A stretch of DNA of 18,823 bases. Source: an uncultured Eubacterium sp. (GTDB lineage Bacteria > Bacillota > Clostridia > Peptostreptococcales > Anaerovoracaceae). Positions within the stretch are counted from its first letter, which is position 1; every line of letters begins with the position of its first letter. A program made the translations under genes and the position numbers. This document shows, one piece after another, positions 1 through 8,010 of the stretch. Location of the stretch: contig CAMOGZ010000004.1 of NCBI GenBank assembly GCA_946614405.1, positions 1 through 18,823 of the forward strand, written 5' to 3'. The notes below the pieces were generated by a model. The model was not told the origin of the DNA. It did no database searches and worked only from the letters and a program-made list of their open reading frames with translations.

Positions 1-1112
1 CGGAATGCAACGTGCAGTTCGGCGAGGGCGGCGCCGGGACCTTCTCGGACGGTAAGCTCACCTCCGGCATCCGGGATATGCGAAAGAGAAAGGTGCTGGA
101 GGAGTTCGTGGAGGCAGGAGCGGATCCTGCCATCCTCATCGACCAGAAGCCCCATATCGGAACGGACGTGCTGCGGACGGTGGTGACGGAGATCCGCCGG
201 AAGATCCTCCGGCTGGGAGGCGAGGTGCATTTCGGCTCCAGGCTGGAAGGCATCGGCACCCGGGAGGGCCGGCTGGAGTCCCTTGCCATCCGCACGGAAG
301 ACGGCCTGCAGACCGTACCGGCTGAGGATCTGATCCTGGGCATCGGTCACAGCGCCCGGGATACCATGAAGATGCTGAAGGAGACGGGGATGGCCATGAG
401 CCAGAAGCCCCTGTCCATCGGTGTCCGCATCGAGCATCCCCAGAGCATCGTGGATGAAGCCCAGTACGGAGCGGCAGAGAAGGAGGACCTGCCGCCGGCC
501 ACATATAACCTGTCCTACCACTGCGAAAACGGCAGAGGTGTCTATACCTTCTGCATGTGCCCGGGAGGGGTGGTGGTGACGGCCTCCTCAGAAGAGGGGG
601 GCGTGGTGGTCAACGGCATGAGTTACCATGACCGGGACAGCGGCACTGCAAACAGCGCCCTGCTGGTGGATGTCCATACAGAAGATTTCGGCGGAGAGGA
701 CGTTCTGGCCGGGATCGATTTTCAGAGAAAATATGAGAGGGCGGCATACCGCCTGGGGGGAGGCGGCTACAAACCGCCGAAGACCACCTGGGGAGCCTTC
801 CGGGACGGAAGTCCGGAGGCGGAACCGGTGCTTGGGGCTCTTCCGGAGTTTGCCGTGGAGGCGATCCGGGAGGCCATGCCCAAACTGGGGCGGAAGCTTG
901 CGGGATTTGATTCCCCGGATGCAGTCCTCACTGCGGTGGAGACCAGAAGCTCCTCACCGGTGCGGATCCATCGGGGTGAGACCCTGGAGAGCAGCATCGC
1001 CGGCGTCTATCCCGGAGGGGAAGGAGCCGGTCATGCCGGCGGGATCATGAGCTCTGCGGTGGATGGCATCCGCCTGGCAGAGCAGATCATCAGCAAATAT
1101 ACAGAAGAATAA
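1..1112 (+). CDS. FAD-dependent dehydrogenase (COG2509-like), 5' end outside window
   Basis: The frame is open from the first bases of the window (first full codon at base 3), so the N-terminal FAD-binding Rossmann segment lies upstream and about 370 C-terminal residues are visible. The family is recognised from NVQFGEGGAGTFSDGKLT at the left edge, GVRIEHPQSIVDEAQYG, the cysteine motif YTFCMCPGG followed by VVTASSEEGG, and the C-terminal ETRSSSPVRI and YPGGEGAGHAGGI stretches, which in this group form the second half of the FAD site. Members are annotated as uncharacterised FAD-dependent dehydrogenases or oxidoreductases with no settled substrate, and nothing here shows one. It ends with TAA and is followed within 11 bases by a hairpin. 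It converges on gpmI. Family assignment is firm; biochemical role is unknown. Confidence 0.85.
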   Translation, partial: ECNVQFGEGGAGTFSDGKLTSGIRDMRKRKVLEEFVEAGADPAILIDQKPHIGTDVLRTVVTEIRRKILRLGGEVHFGSRLEGIGTREGRLESLAIRTEDGLQTVPAEDLILGIGHSARDTMKMLKETGMAMSQKPLSIGVRIEHPQSIVDEAQYGAAEKEDLPPATYNLSYHCENGRGVYTFCMCPGGVVVTASSEEGGVVVNGMSYHDRDSGTANSALLVDVHTEDFGGEDVLAGIDFQRKYERAAYRLGGGGYKPPKTTWGAFRDGSPEAEPVLGALPEFAVEAIREAMPKLGRKLAGFDSPDAVLTAVETRSSSPVRIHRGETLESSIAGVYPGGEGAGHAGGIMSSAVDGIRLAEQIISKYTEE

Positions 1113-1119
1113 AGGCAAT

Positions 1120-1240
1120 GCAAAAGGCGGCTGTTTCCAGTCGCCTTTCAGGTTGAGAAATATTAGTGCGGTGTGGTTCTAAACATGTTTTATCGTTAAG
1201 TAAATACCGCAGCTTACGTTCTGTGTTAGATCACTCCGCT
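1120..1240 (-). ncRNA. Candidate small RNA from the gpmI 3' end
   Basis: A near-consensus promoter on the minus strand (-35 at 1268-1273, -10 at 1246-1251) would start transcription near 1239, just after the gpmI stop codon, and the hairpin at 1123-1148 would end it after about 120 nt. No open frame with a ribosome site was found inside. The predicted transcript contains a 6-bp pair TGCGGT/ACCGCA enclosing an A/T-rich loop of about 33 nt, followed by the GAAA-capped terminator stem. I do not recognise it as 6S RNA, SRP RNA, tmRNA or a known riboswitch. Existence is inferred only from promoter plus terminator; an alternative is a promoter firing without function. Confidence 0.45.
1123..1148. 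terminator. Bidirectional hairpin between FAD gene and gpmI
   Basis: An 11-bp stem (1123-1133 with 1138-1148, one G-U pair on the plus strand) closes a four-base loop. On the minus strand the loop reads GAAA, a GNRA tetraloop, and the stem is followed by a short T stretch (CCTTTTGC), so it is the better terminator for transcripts coming from gpmI or from the small-RNA promoter at 1246-1273. On the plus strand it sits 10 bases after the FAD gene stop but lacks a T tract. Confidence 0.7.
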
Positions 1241-1245
1241 CTTTC

Positions 1246-1273
1246 ATTATATCTTAACATTGGGTTTTGTCAA
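1246..1273 (-). promoter_or_regulatory. Promoter overlapping gpmI stop codon
   Basis: On the minus strand TTGACA (1268-1273) and TATAAT (1246-1251) are both perfect consensus hexamers, separated by 16 bp. The -35 box contains the gpmI stop codon (TGA at 1270-1272). It points away from gpmI into the 120-bp gap where no gene is visible. Confidence 0.7.
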
Positions 1274-2808
1274 TCCCGGGTCAGAATGTTTCCCGTCATC
1301 TCCGGGGGTACCGGAATGCCCATGAGGGTCAGCATGGTGGGAGCGATGTCCGCCAGTTTTCCGCCATCCTTCAGTTCCTTCGGCTCCTCGGCGATGTGGA
1401 TCAGAGGCACCTGATTCAGGGAGTGAGCAGTCACTACATTTCCTTCCGGATCCAGCATTACATCAGCGTTTCCGTGGTCTGCGGTGAGCAGGATCTGACC
1501 GCCCTTGGCAAGGACGGCATCCACGATCCTTGGAACGCAGTCGTTCAGAGTCTCGATGGCCTTGATGGCGGCTTCCATGATCCCGGTGTGTCCGACCATG
1601 TCCGCATTGGCAAAGTTCAGGATGATCATATCATATTTATCTGCCTCGATCTGCTCGATGACCTGATCTGTCACCTGGTAAGCACTCATCTCCGGCTGCA
1701 GGTCATAGGTGGCGACCTTCGGAGAGGGCACCAGGATGCGGTCTTCTCCCGGGTTCGGCGCTTCCACGCCGCCGTTGAAGAAGAAGGTGACGTGAGCGTA
1801 CTTCTCGGTCTCTGCGATACGCAGCTGCTTCAGTCCCAGTCCGGATACGTACTCGCCCAGGGTGTTGGAATAGGATTCCGGCGGATAGGCGATCTGAACA
1901 TTGGGCATGGTGGCGTCATATTCCGTCATGCAGACATAGACCAGATCCTCGATGGCCTTCTCACGGGTGAAGCCGTCGAACTCCGGATCCACGAAGGTCC
2001 GGGTGATCTCTCTGGCACGGTCCGGGCGGAAGTTGAACATGATGACGGCGTCGCCGCTTGCCACCACGCTGGCCTCCATCCCCTCGGGGATCACGGCAGT
2101 GGGCTGTACGAACTCATCGTTCTCATCTCTGTCATAGGCCTCCTGCAGCGCCTGAGCGGCACTTGCGGCACAAAGCCCATCGGCCTTGGTGATGGTATCA
2201 TAGGCTTTCTGAACGCGCTCCCAGCGTTTGTCACGGTCCATGGCCCAGTAGCGTCCTGCGATGGATGCGATGCGGCCCAGGCCGATCTCTTTCATCTTCT
2301 CTTCTAACTGGTCGATATAGATGCCGGCGCATCTTGGGGGTACGTCACGGCCGTCCAGGAAGCAGTGGACGGAGAGACTCTTCACTCCCCGGTCCTTCGC
2401 CATATCAAGAAGGGCGAATAAGTGGTCGATGTGGCTGTGAACGCCGCCGTCGGAGAGCAGGCCCCAGATGTGCAGGGTGCTGTCATTGGCGATGGCATGG
2501 TCCATAGCGGAGCACAGAGCCTCATTGCTGCGCATGCCGCCGCTCTTGGCATCGTTTCCGATGCGGCTCAGTTCCTGATAGATGATCCGGCCGGCGCCGA
2601 TGTTCAGATGTCCAACCTCAGAGTTTCCCATCTGTCCTGCCGGAAGGCCCACGGCCTCACCACATGCATCGATGCGGGTGCCCGGATACTTGGCGAAGAT
2701 CTCGTCCAGTTTTGGCTTATTGGCCTGGGCGATGGCGTTTCCGTAGGACTCGTCATTCATCCCGAAGCCGTCCATGATCAGTAGCATTGTCGGTTTTTTG
2801 TTATTCAT
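1270..2808 (-). CDS. gpmI: 2,3-bisphosphoglycerate-independent phosphoglycerate mutase
   Basis: This 512-aa cytosolic glycolytic enzyme interconverts 3- and 2-phosphoglycerate with two Mn2+ ions and a phosphoserine intermediate. Full length matches the family. The metal and catalytic residues are all in place: Asp13 in the N-terminal MDGFG motif, nucleophile Ser63 in MGNSEVGHLNIGAGR, Asp403 and His407 in NADMVGH, Asp444 and His445 in ADHGN, and His462 in TAHSLNQ. These positions agree closely with the Geobacillus enzyme. The ATG at 2808 has an AGGTG ribosome site (2813-2817) and an extended -10 promoter further up. It stands alone, not in a gap-pgk-tpi-gpmI-eno cluster, and is divergent from addA. 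Its stop codon lies inside a second promoter that may produce a small RNA. Confidence 0.98.
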   Translation of the reverse strand: MNNKKPTMLLIMDGFGMNDESYGNAIAQANKPKLDEIFAKYPGTRIDACGEAVGLPAGQMGNSEVGHLNIGAGRIIYQELSRIGNDAKSGGMRSNEALCSAMDHAIANDSTLHIWGLLSDGGVHSHIDHLFALLDMAKDRGVKSLSVHCFLDGRDVPPRCAGIYIDQLEEKMKEIGLGRIASIAGRYWAMDRDKRWERVQKAYDTITKADGLCAASAAQALQEAYDRDENDEFVQPTAVIPEGMEASVVASGDAVIMFNFRPDRAREITRTFVDPEFDGFTREKAIEDLVYVCMTEYDATMPNVQIAYPPESYSNTLGEYVSGLGLKQLRIAETEKYAHVTFFFNGGVEAPNPGEDRILVPSPKVATYDLQPEMSAYQVTDQVIEQIEADKYDMIILNFANADMVGHTGIMEAAIKAIETLNDCVPRIVDAVLAKGGQILLTADHGNADVMLDPEGNVVTAHSLNQVPLIHIAEEPKELKDGGKLADIAPTMLTLMGIPVPPEMTGNILTRD

Positions 2809-2853
2809 ATTACACCTCGTAATTTAGTGATTTTTGTTCAAATATACATTCTG

Positions 2854-2882
2854 ATGATACCACAGCCGGCGGAAATCGGCAA
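2854..2882 (-). promoter_or_regulatory. gpmI promoter
   Basis: Minus strand: -35 TTGCCG (2877-2882), 17-bp spacer, extended -10 TGGTATCAT with the hexamer at 2854-2859. The predicted start is about 40 nt upstream of the gpmI ATG. It lies back to back with the addA promoter in a 144-bp gap. Confidence 0.7.
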
Positions 2883-2902
2883 TGTACTTCTGGGCAATTC
2901 TT

Positions 2903-2911
2903 TGTTATACT
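2903..2911 (+). promoter_or_regulatory. addA operon extended -10 promoter
   Basis: TGTTATACT gives an extended -10 (TG at 2903-2904, TATACT at 2906-2911). No good -35 is visible at 16-18 bp upstream, as is common for extended -10 promoters. The predicted start leaves a leader of about 35 nt with a GGGAG ribosome site ahead of the ATG at 2953. Confidence 0.5.
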
Positions 2912-2952
2912 GGTAACAGCAGAAACTTATTATAAATCAGGGAGAGCGATCT

Positions 2953-5900
2953 ATGGCATGGACAGAACAACAGAAGAGAACCATCGAGGAACGGGACCGG
3001 AACATTCTGGTGGCTGCGGCGGCAGGCTCCGGAAAGACCGCTGTTTTAGTGGAGCGGATCCGCAGAATGGTGGAAGAGGAGAACATCCCCGTGGACTCCA
3101 TGCTGATCGTCACCTTTACTAATGCGGCGGCCTCAGAGATGAAGGAGAAGATCCGCAGGTCTCTGAAGGAGCATGCCGCCGGAAGACCGGAGCTGAGAAA
3201 GCAGCTGGACCGGCTCAGCCGGGCCAGCATCAGCACCTTCCATAAGTTTGCCCTTTCCGTGATGCGTCAGTTCTTCTACCTCATCGACCTGGAGCCGGAC
3301 TTCAGCATCTGCGATGACGCGGAGAAGACGGTGCTGGCGGAAGAGGCCATGGACGACCTCCTGGAACAGGAATTTGAAGCCGGCCGGGAGGACTTCTACC
3401 AGCTTCTGAACTGGTATGGCTCGGAGCGGAGCAATGATTCCGTCCGTACCGTGATCCAGAAGATCTACCAGCAGGTCCTGGCACTGCCGGATCCCTTCGG
3501 GACGCTGGAGCGCCGGATCTCGGAGATGGAAGTAACGGAGGAAGAGTTCCGTGAGACTTCCGTTTTTGCATCCATGCAGAAGATCATCGTCACCCGGATG
3601 CAGCGGTGCCTGGCGTTTCAGCTCAGCGCCCAGGATGTACTTCTGGATGAGGGATTCCCCGAGATGGCGGAGAAGTTCCAGCAGGATGTGGATGCCATGG
3701 AGTCCATGGTGGAGCTGGCGGAGGCCGGGAAACTGGAAGAGCTTTCCCAGGCGCTTTCAGGGTTCAAAGCCGTCCGTATGGCGGCTCCCAAGGACCTGAA
3801 GGATGCCTTCGCAGAGATCAAGCCCGCCTTCGATGCGCCCCGGAACAGGGGGAAGAAGGAACGGGATGAAGTATATAAGCAGTTCCTGAACCAGGATATT
3901 TCCCTGAAGCTTGAGGAGATCCGGAAGACCGTTCCCGTTGCCCGCACCGTTCAGCGCCTGGTGGAGGCCTACCACGTCCTCTTCCAGGAGAAGAAGAAAG
4001 AACGCAAGCTGGTGGATTTCGACGACATCGAGCATGACTGCCTCCGAATCCTGACGGATCCCGAGGCAGCGGCATTCTACCGTGAGAAATACAGCTATAT
4101 CTTCATCGATGAATATCAGGACACCAGCCTTCTGCAGGAGGCCATCATCGGTAAGATCAAAAGAGAAAACAATCTGTTCATGGTGGGAGACATCAAACAG
4201 AGTATCTATAAATTCCGGCTGGCAGAGCCGGAGATCTTCCAGGAGAAATACGACCGCTACTCCCGGGAGGAGGAGAAGGACTCCATCAAGATCGACCTGA
4301 ACCGGAACTTCCGGAGTAAGCCGGTGATCCTGGAGGGGATCAACGACATCTTCCGCCCGGTGATGGAAGGGTATAACGATGACGCCTGTCTGTATCCGGG
4401 CCTTCCCTATGAGGGAGAATATTCCTATCCGCCGGAGCTGAAGCTCATCGACCTGGCCTCGATGGAGGAGATGGATGAGGCGCTGCAGGATCTTCGGAAG
4501 GAGGAACTGGAGGCCCTGGCGGTCTGTGACATTATACAGGAAAATCTGGGCAAGCCCTATTACGACAGCAAGACCGGAGAACTGAAACACTTCCGGTACC
4601 GGGACATGGTGATCCTCATGCGTGCCGTGAGAGGGACCGGCTCCCGCTTCTATGAGATCATGAGAAAGAGAGGGATCCCTCTCTTCATCGACGATAACGA
4701 GGGGTACTTCGATACCATGGAGATCAATGTGTTCATGAACCTGCTCTCCGTGATCGACAACCCTTATCAGGACGTTCCCTTTATCAGCGTCCTGCGGTCG
4801 GAGATCTTCGGATTCTCCACCGACGATCTGGCCATGGTCCGGTGGTTCGCACAGGATGGCGCCTATACCGATGCATTCCGGAAAGTGGCTGCTGGTGAGA
4901 CCGAGGCCCCGGAAGGCTTTGTGCTGCGGTGCCGGAAGGTACTGGCGGACCTGAGACGATGGAAGGACATGGGACGGTACCTGCCCCTTCCTGACTTTGT
5001 GTGGAAGCTGCTCCTGGAGACGGAGTATTACCTGATGATGGGCGCCATGCCCGACGGAGTGCAGAGACAGGCAAACCTCCGGGCACTGGTGGAAAAGACC
5101 GAGAAGTTCGCCCAGAAGGGACAGAGTTCCCTCTACGGATTCATCCGGTACATCGATAATGTGAAAAAGAAAAAGGTCAACATCGGCCAGGTGCGCCTCC
5201 TGGGGGAAAACGACAACGTGGTGCGGCTGATGACCATCCATAAGAGCAAAGGCCTGGAGTTCCCGCTGGTAGTGGTCTGCGGCCTGGGCCGAAAGCTCAT
5301 GTACGGAAGCCGGGGCCAGAAGGTCCTCTTCCACAAAGACGTGGGCCTGGGTCTTTACCTGGAGGAGCCGGAGCGGCATCTGGAGAAGAAGACTTTGCCA
5401 TACCAGGTCATCGTCAGCCGGCAGAAGCAGGAGGAGATGGAAGAACACATCCGCGTGCTCTACGTGGCCCTGACCCGTGCCCGGGAGAAGCTTTATCTCA
5501 CCGGCACCGTGGACGATGCGGAGGTCTTCCTTGAGAAGCACCGGTCAGGCCCCTCTGGGGATACCAATTACCTGGCCATGCTGGATCACATGCCGGAGAC
5601 CGAGGTGATCCCTGCAGAGAGCCTCAGCCTGGAGGGAGCGGCGACCCCGGAAGGACTGCTGCAGGAGAGCCCGGATGTTCCTGCGGACCTTGCGGAGACC
5701 GTGGAGCAGCGTCTCTCCTATGAGTACCGGTGGAAGGAGGCCCAGTCCCTGCGTTCTAAGTATGCGGTGAGCAGCCTGAACGCCCTGGCCCATAAGCCGG
5801 TCCTGAACCGGGAAGGGACAGAGCCGGAGGATCCGGAAGCAGAGGACCGCGGGCCAGACCGCAGCCCCGAGATGGTGAAACTGGTGGTTCCCGGATTTCT

Positions 5901-6435
5901 GCAGGAGGAGCATGCTTTGACCCCTGCGGAAAAGGGTAATATATATCATGGCATCATGGAACGCATCGACTTCAGCCGGGCCGAAGAGGAAGGCCTGCCC
6001 TATATACGCCGGTTCGCAGAGGAACTGGTGGAAGCCGGGGTGATCCTGGAGCCGGAGATGGAAGCGGTGGATCTGAGCAAGATCCAGGACTTCTTCCGGT
6101 CGCCCCTGGGGCGGCAGTGCACGGAAAGCTACCGGAGAGGAGAGCTCTTCCGTGAACAGAGTTTTGACCTGGTGATGGAACGGGACGGAGAGGAAATCAT
6201 GGTCCAGGGAATCATCGACTGCTTCTTCCTGACGGAGGAGGGCACGGTGCTCCTGGACTATAAGACGAACCGTATCGATCCGGCGCGGTCCTTTGAAGAG
6301 GAGGCCCGCCGGCTCAGGGAAATGTACCGGACTCAGCTGGACCTGTACCGACAGGCGCTGGAGGGATCCGGACTTCCGGAGGTGTGCAGAAGCTATTTGT
6401 ATCTGTTCTCTGCCGGAAGGGAAATCGAGGTGTAA
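2953..6435 (+). CDS. addA: ATP-dependent helicase/nuclease subunit A (AddA)
   Basis: The 1160-aa protein is the motor and nuclease subunit of AddAB, which resects double-strand DNA ends up to a Chi site for recombination (RecBCD counterpart of Firmicutes). Superfamily 1 helicase motifs appear in order: WTEQQ at 3-7, Walker A AAAGSGKT at 22-29, motif Ia LIVTFTNAAASEMK, motif II DEYQDTS from Asp386, and motif VI YVALTRAR from Tyr837. The C-terminal RecB-type nuclease keeps His999, Asp1089 (GIID) and Asp1102-Tyr1103-Lys1104 (DYK). Both termini look intact and the length suits the family. In most Firmicutes addB lies directly upstream; here the upstream gene is divergent gpmI, so addB must be elsewhere or absent. 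It leads an operon whose next gene starts 5 bases after its stop. Confidence 0.97.
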   Translation: MAWTEQQKRTIEERDRNILVAAAAGSGKTAVLVERIRRMVEEENIPVDSMLIVTFTNAAASEMKEKIRRSLKEHAAGRPELRKQLDRLSRASISTFHKFALSVMRQFFYLIDLEPDFSICDDAEKTVLAEEAMDDLLEQEFEAGREDFYQLLNWYGSERSNDSVRTVIQKIYQQVLALPDPFGTLERRISEMEVTEEEFRETSVFASMQKIIVTRMQRCLAFQLSAQDVLLDEGFPEMAEKFQQDVDAMESMVELAEAGKLEELSQALSGFKAVRMAAPKDLKDAFAEIKPAFDAPRNRGKKERDEVYKQFLNQDISLKLEEIRKTVPVARTVQRLVEAYHVLFQEKKKERKLVDFDDIEHDCLRILTDPEAAAFYREKYSYIFIDEYQDTSLLQEAIIGKIKRENNLFMVGDIKQSIYKFRLAEPEIFQEKYDRYSREEEKDSIKIDLNRNFRSKPVILEGINDIFRPVMEGYNDDACLYPGLPYEGEYSYPPELKLIDLASMEEMDEALQDLRKEELEALAVCDIIQENLGKPYYDSKTGELKHFRYRDMVILMRAVRGTGSRFYEIMRKRGIPLFIDDNEGYFDTMEINVFMNLLSVIDNPYQDVPFISVLRSEIFGFSTDDLAMVRWFAQDGAYTDAFRKVAAGETEAPEGFVLRCRKVLADLRRWKDMGRYLPLPDFVWKLLLETEYYLMMGAMPDGVQRQANLRALVEKTEKFAQKGQSSLYGFIRYIDNVKKKKVNIGQVRLLGENDNVVRLMTIHKSKGLEFPLVVVCGLGRKLMYGSRGQKVLFHKDVGLGLYLEEPERHLEKKTLPYQVIVSRQKQEEMEEHIRVLYVALTRAREKLYLTGTVDDAEVFLEKHRSGPSGDTNYLAMLDHMPETEVIPAESLSLEGAATPEGLLQESPDVPADLAETVEQRLSYEYRWKEAQSLRSKYAVSSLNALAHKPVLNREGTEPEDPEAEDRGPDRSPEMVKLVVPGFLQEEHALTPAEKGNIYHGIMERIDFSRAEEEGLPYIRRFAEELVEAGVILEPEMEAVDLSKIQDFFRSPLGRQCTESYRRGELFREQSFDLVMERDGEEIMVQGIIDCFFLTEEGTVLLDYKTNRIDPARSFEEEARRLREMYRTQLDLYRQALEGSGLPEVCRSYLYLFSAGREIEV

Positions 6436-6439
6436 GAAT

Positions 6440-7291
6440 ATGAGCAATGGACTTGTTGTGGAAGGCGGCGGAATGCGCGGCATCTTCGCGGCCGGTGTGC
6501 TGGACCGGTTCCTGGAGAAGGGGATCCGGTTCGACAACGTGATCGGTGTATCCATGGGAGCCTGCATCGCATGCAGCTACGCCACGGGGCAGAAGGGCAG
6601 AGCCTATGCCACCACCACCGATTACATCGGAAACCCGAACTACTGCAGTTTCACCAGTCTGCGGAAGACGGGGGACTTATTCAATGTTGAGTTTATCTAT
6701 CATAAGATCCCGGAGGAGCTTTATCCCATCGATAATGAGGCCTTCAAGAAGAGCGGGATCCGCTTTCAGGCGGTGGTCACCAATGCGGTGACGGGGAAGG
6801 CTGAGTACCCGGAGATCCATGATATGTATGATGATATAGAGTATGTACGGGCTTCCAGCTCCCTTCCCATGCTGGCCCGGATGGTGCCCATCCGCGGCGG
6901 CGTCTATATGGACGGCGGCATTGCGGACAGCATCCCCCTTGCACAGTCCATCCGCCAGGGGAATGAGAAGACCGTGGTGGTCCTCACCCGGCCCAGGGAT
7001 TATGAGAAGAATCCCGTGCAGCCTTTGATGCCCATCCTGAAGGCCCGCTACCGCAGATATCCTGCCCTGGTGGAGGCCATCCACCGCAGAAACCGGGAGT
7101 ATAATAAGACCCTGGCCTATGTGAAGGAGCAGGAGGCGCTGGGGAAGGCCTTCGTCATCGCGCCAATGGGGCCCCTGAATATCGGCCGGGCGGAGATGGA
7201 CCGGGATAAAATGAAGAAGGCATATGAAGAGGGCTATTTCGTAGCGGAAGGCCTGGAGCAGAAATTGTTGGAGTATCTGAATGAAGCATGA
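6440..7291 (+). CDS. Patatin-like phospholipase family protein
   Basis: A 283-aa protein of the bacterial patatin group (similar to YjjU/RssA-type proteins), expected to be a serine acyl hydrolase acting on phospholipid or other acyl esters. Visible features are the oxyanion-hole loop GGGMRG at 9-14, the nucleophile elbow GVSMG with Ser38, and the catalytic-dyad Asp158 in MDGGIADSIP. There is no signal peptide or membrane segment, so it is probably cytosolic. The ATG at 6440 is chosen because GAGGTG at 6427-6432, inside the last codons of addA, is spaced 7 bases from it and the homology begins immediately (MSNGLVVEGGGMRG). An in-frame upstream start exists but would lie wholly within addA. 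It is translated in the addA operon and overlaps trmO by 11 bases. The substrate is unknown. Confidence 0.9.
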   Translation: MSNGLVVEGGGMRGIFAAGVLDRFLEKGIRFDNVIGVSMGACIACSYATGQKGRAYATTTDYIGNPNYCSFTSLRKTGDLFNVEFIYHKIPEELYPIDNEAFKKSGIRFQAVVTNAVTGKAEYPEIHDMYDDIEYVRASSSLPMLARMVPIRGGVYMDGGIADSIPLAQSIRQGNEKTVVVLTRPRDYEKNPVQPLMPILKARYRRYPALVEAIHRRNREYNKTLAYVKEQEALGKAFVIAPMGPLNIGRAEMDRDKMKKAYEEGYFVAEGLEQKLLEYLNEA

Positions 7292-8000
7292 GCTTGATCT
7301 GATCCCCATCGCCCGGATCCGTTCGGCGTTTCCTGAGAAGTTCGGGATCCCCCGTCAGGCGGGGCTTGCGCCGGATCTTACCAGCCGGGTGGTGTTCGAA
7401 CCGGATTACCGCCGGGAGGAGGCACTGCGGGGGATCGAGGAATATTCATATCTGTGGCTGATCTGGGGATTCTCAGAGCAGTTTGACCGCCGGAAGGAGG
7501 CGGGGTGGGACGCCACTGTGAGACCGCCCAGACTCGGGGGAAAGACCCGGGTGGGGGTCTTCGCCACCCGGTCACCCAACCGGCCCAATCCCATCGGGCT
7601 GTCCTCGGTGCGGCTTCTGGCTGTGGAGCAGGATCCTGATGAGGGAACGGTGCTGGTGGTGGCGGGAGCGGACCTGATGGACGGCACCCCCATCTACGAT
7701 ATCAAACCCTATATCCCTTATACCGACAGCCACCCGGATGCGGCAGGGAGCTTCGCCATGCAGCATGCCGGTGACCGCATCCAGGTCCGGTTTCCGGAGG
7801 AGCTTCTGGAGAAGATCCCGGAGGAACTTCGGGAAGGGCTGATCCAGGTCCTTGCCCAGGACCCGCGGGGCGCCTGGGAGAAGCGGCCGGGCTCTGTTTA
7901 CGGGATGAAATTTCACCGGTACGATATCCGGTTTCAGGTAAATGAGAAAGAACTGTTGGTATTGGATGTCACCGAAGGTGACGCAGAGAACGTAAAATAA
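7281..8000 (+). CDS. trmO: tRNA (N6-threonylcarbamoyladenosine37-N6)-methyltransferase TrmO
   Basis: A 239-aa protein of the TrmO/YaeB (formerly TsaA) family, which uses S-adenosylmethionine to methylate t6A at position 37 of threonine tRNAs to m6t6A, tuning decoding of ACY codons. The family signature runs from Arg81: RPPRLGGKTRVGVFATRSP followed by NRPNPIGLS, the loop that lines the SAM pocket of the beta-barrel. DGTPIYDIKPYIPYTDS (Asp140, Lys142) and the C-terminal DPRGAWEK...YGMKFHRYDIRF segment complete the two-domain layout. The ATG at 7281 lies inside the 3' end of the patatin gene, with GGAG (7270-7273) 7 bases upstream, so the pair is translationally coupled. The next gene follows after 10 bases. 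The operon link with addA looks like genome packing; no functional tie is visible. Confidence 0.93.
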   Translation: MKHELDLIPIARIRSAFPEKFGIPRQAGLAPDLTSRVVFEPDYRREEALRGIEEYSYLWLIWGFSEQFDRRKEAGWDATVRPPRLGGKTRVGVFATRSPNRPNPIGLSSVRLLAVEQDPDEGTVLVVAGADLMDGTPIYDIKPYIPYTDSHPDAAGSFAMQHAGDRIQVRFPEELLEKIPEELREGLIQVLAQDPRGAWEKRPGSVYGMKFHRYDIRFQVNEKELLVLDVTEGDAENVK

Positions 8001-8010
8001 AGGAGAAACC

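Noticed and set aside
1166..1414. Small plus-strand open frame in the gap after the FAD gene
   Set aside because: It runs into gpmI antisense, has no ribosome site and no family resemblance; the gap is better explained by a terminator and a minus-strand promoter.
3757..5541. Long open frame (about 590 codons) on the minus strand inside addA
   Set aside because: It lies entirely antisense to addA, has no ribosome site or recognisable domain, and its composition (many His, Leu, Val, Gln) is that of an antisense shadow of a GC-rich gene. The similar long frame antisense to ntpA (16091-17794) is rejected for the same reason.
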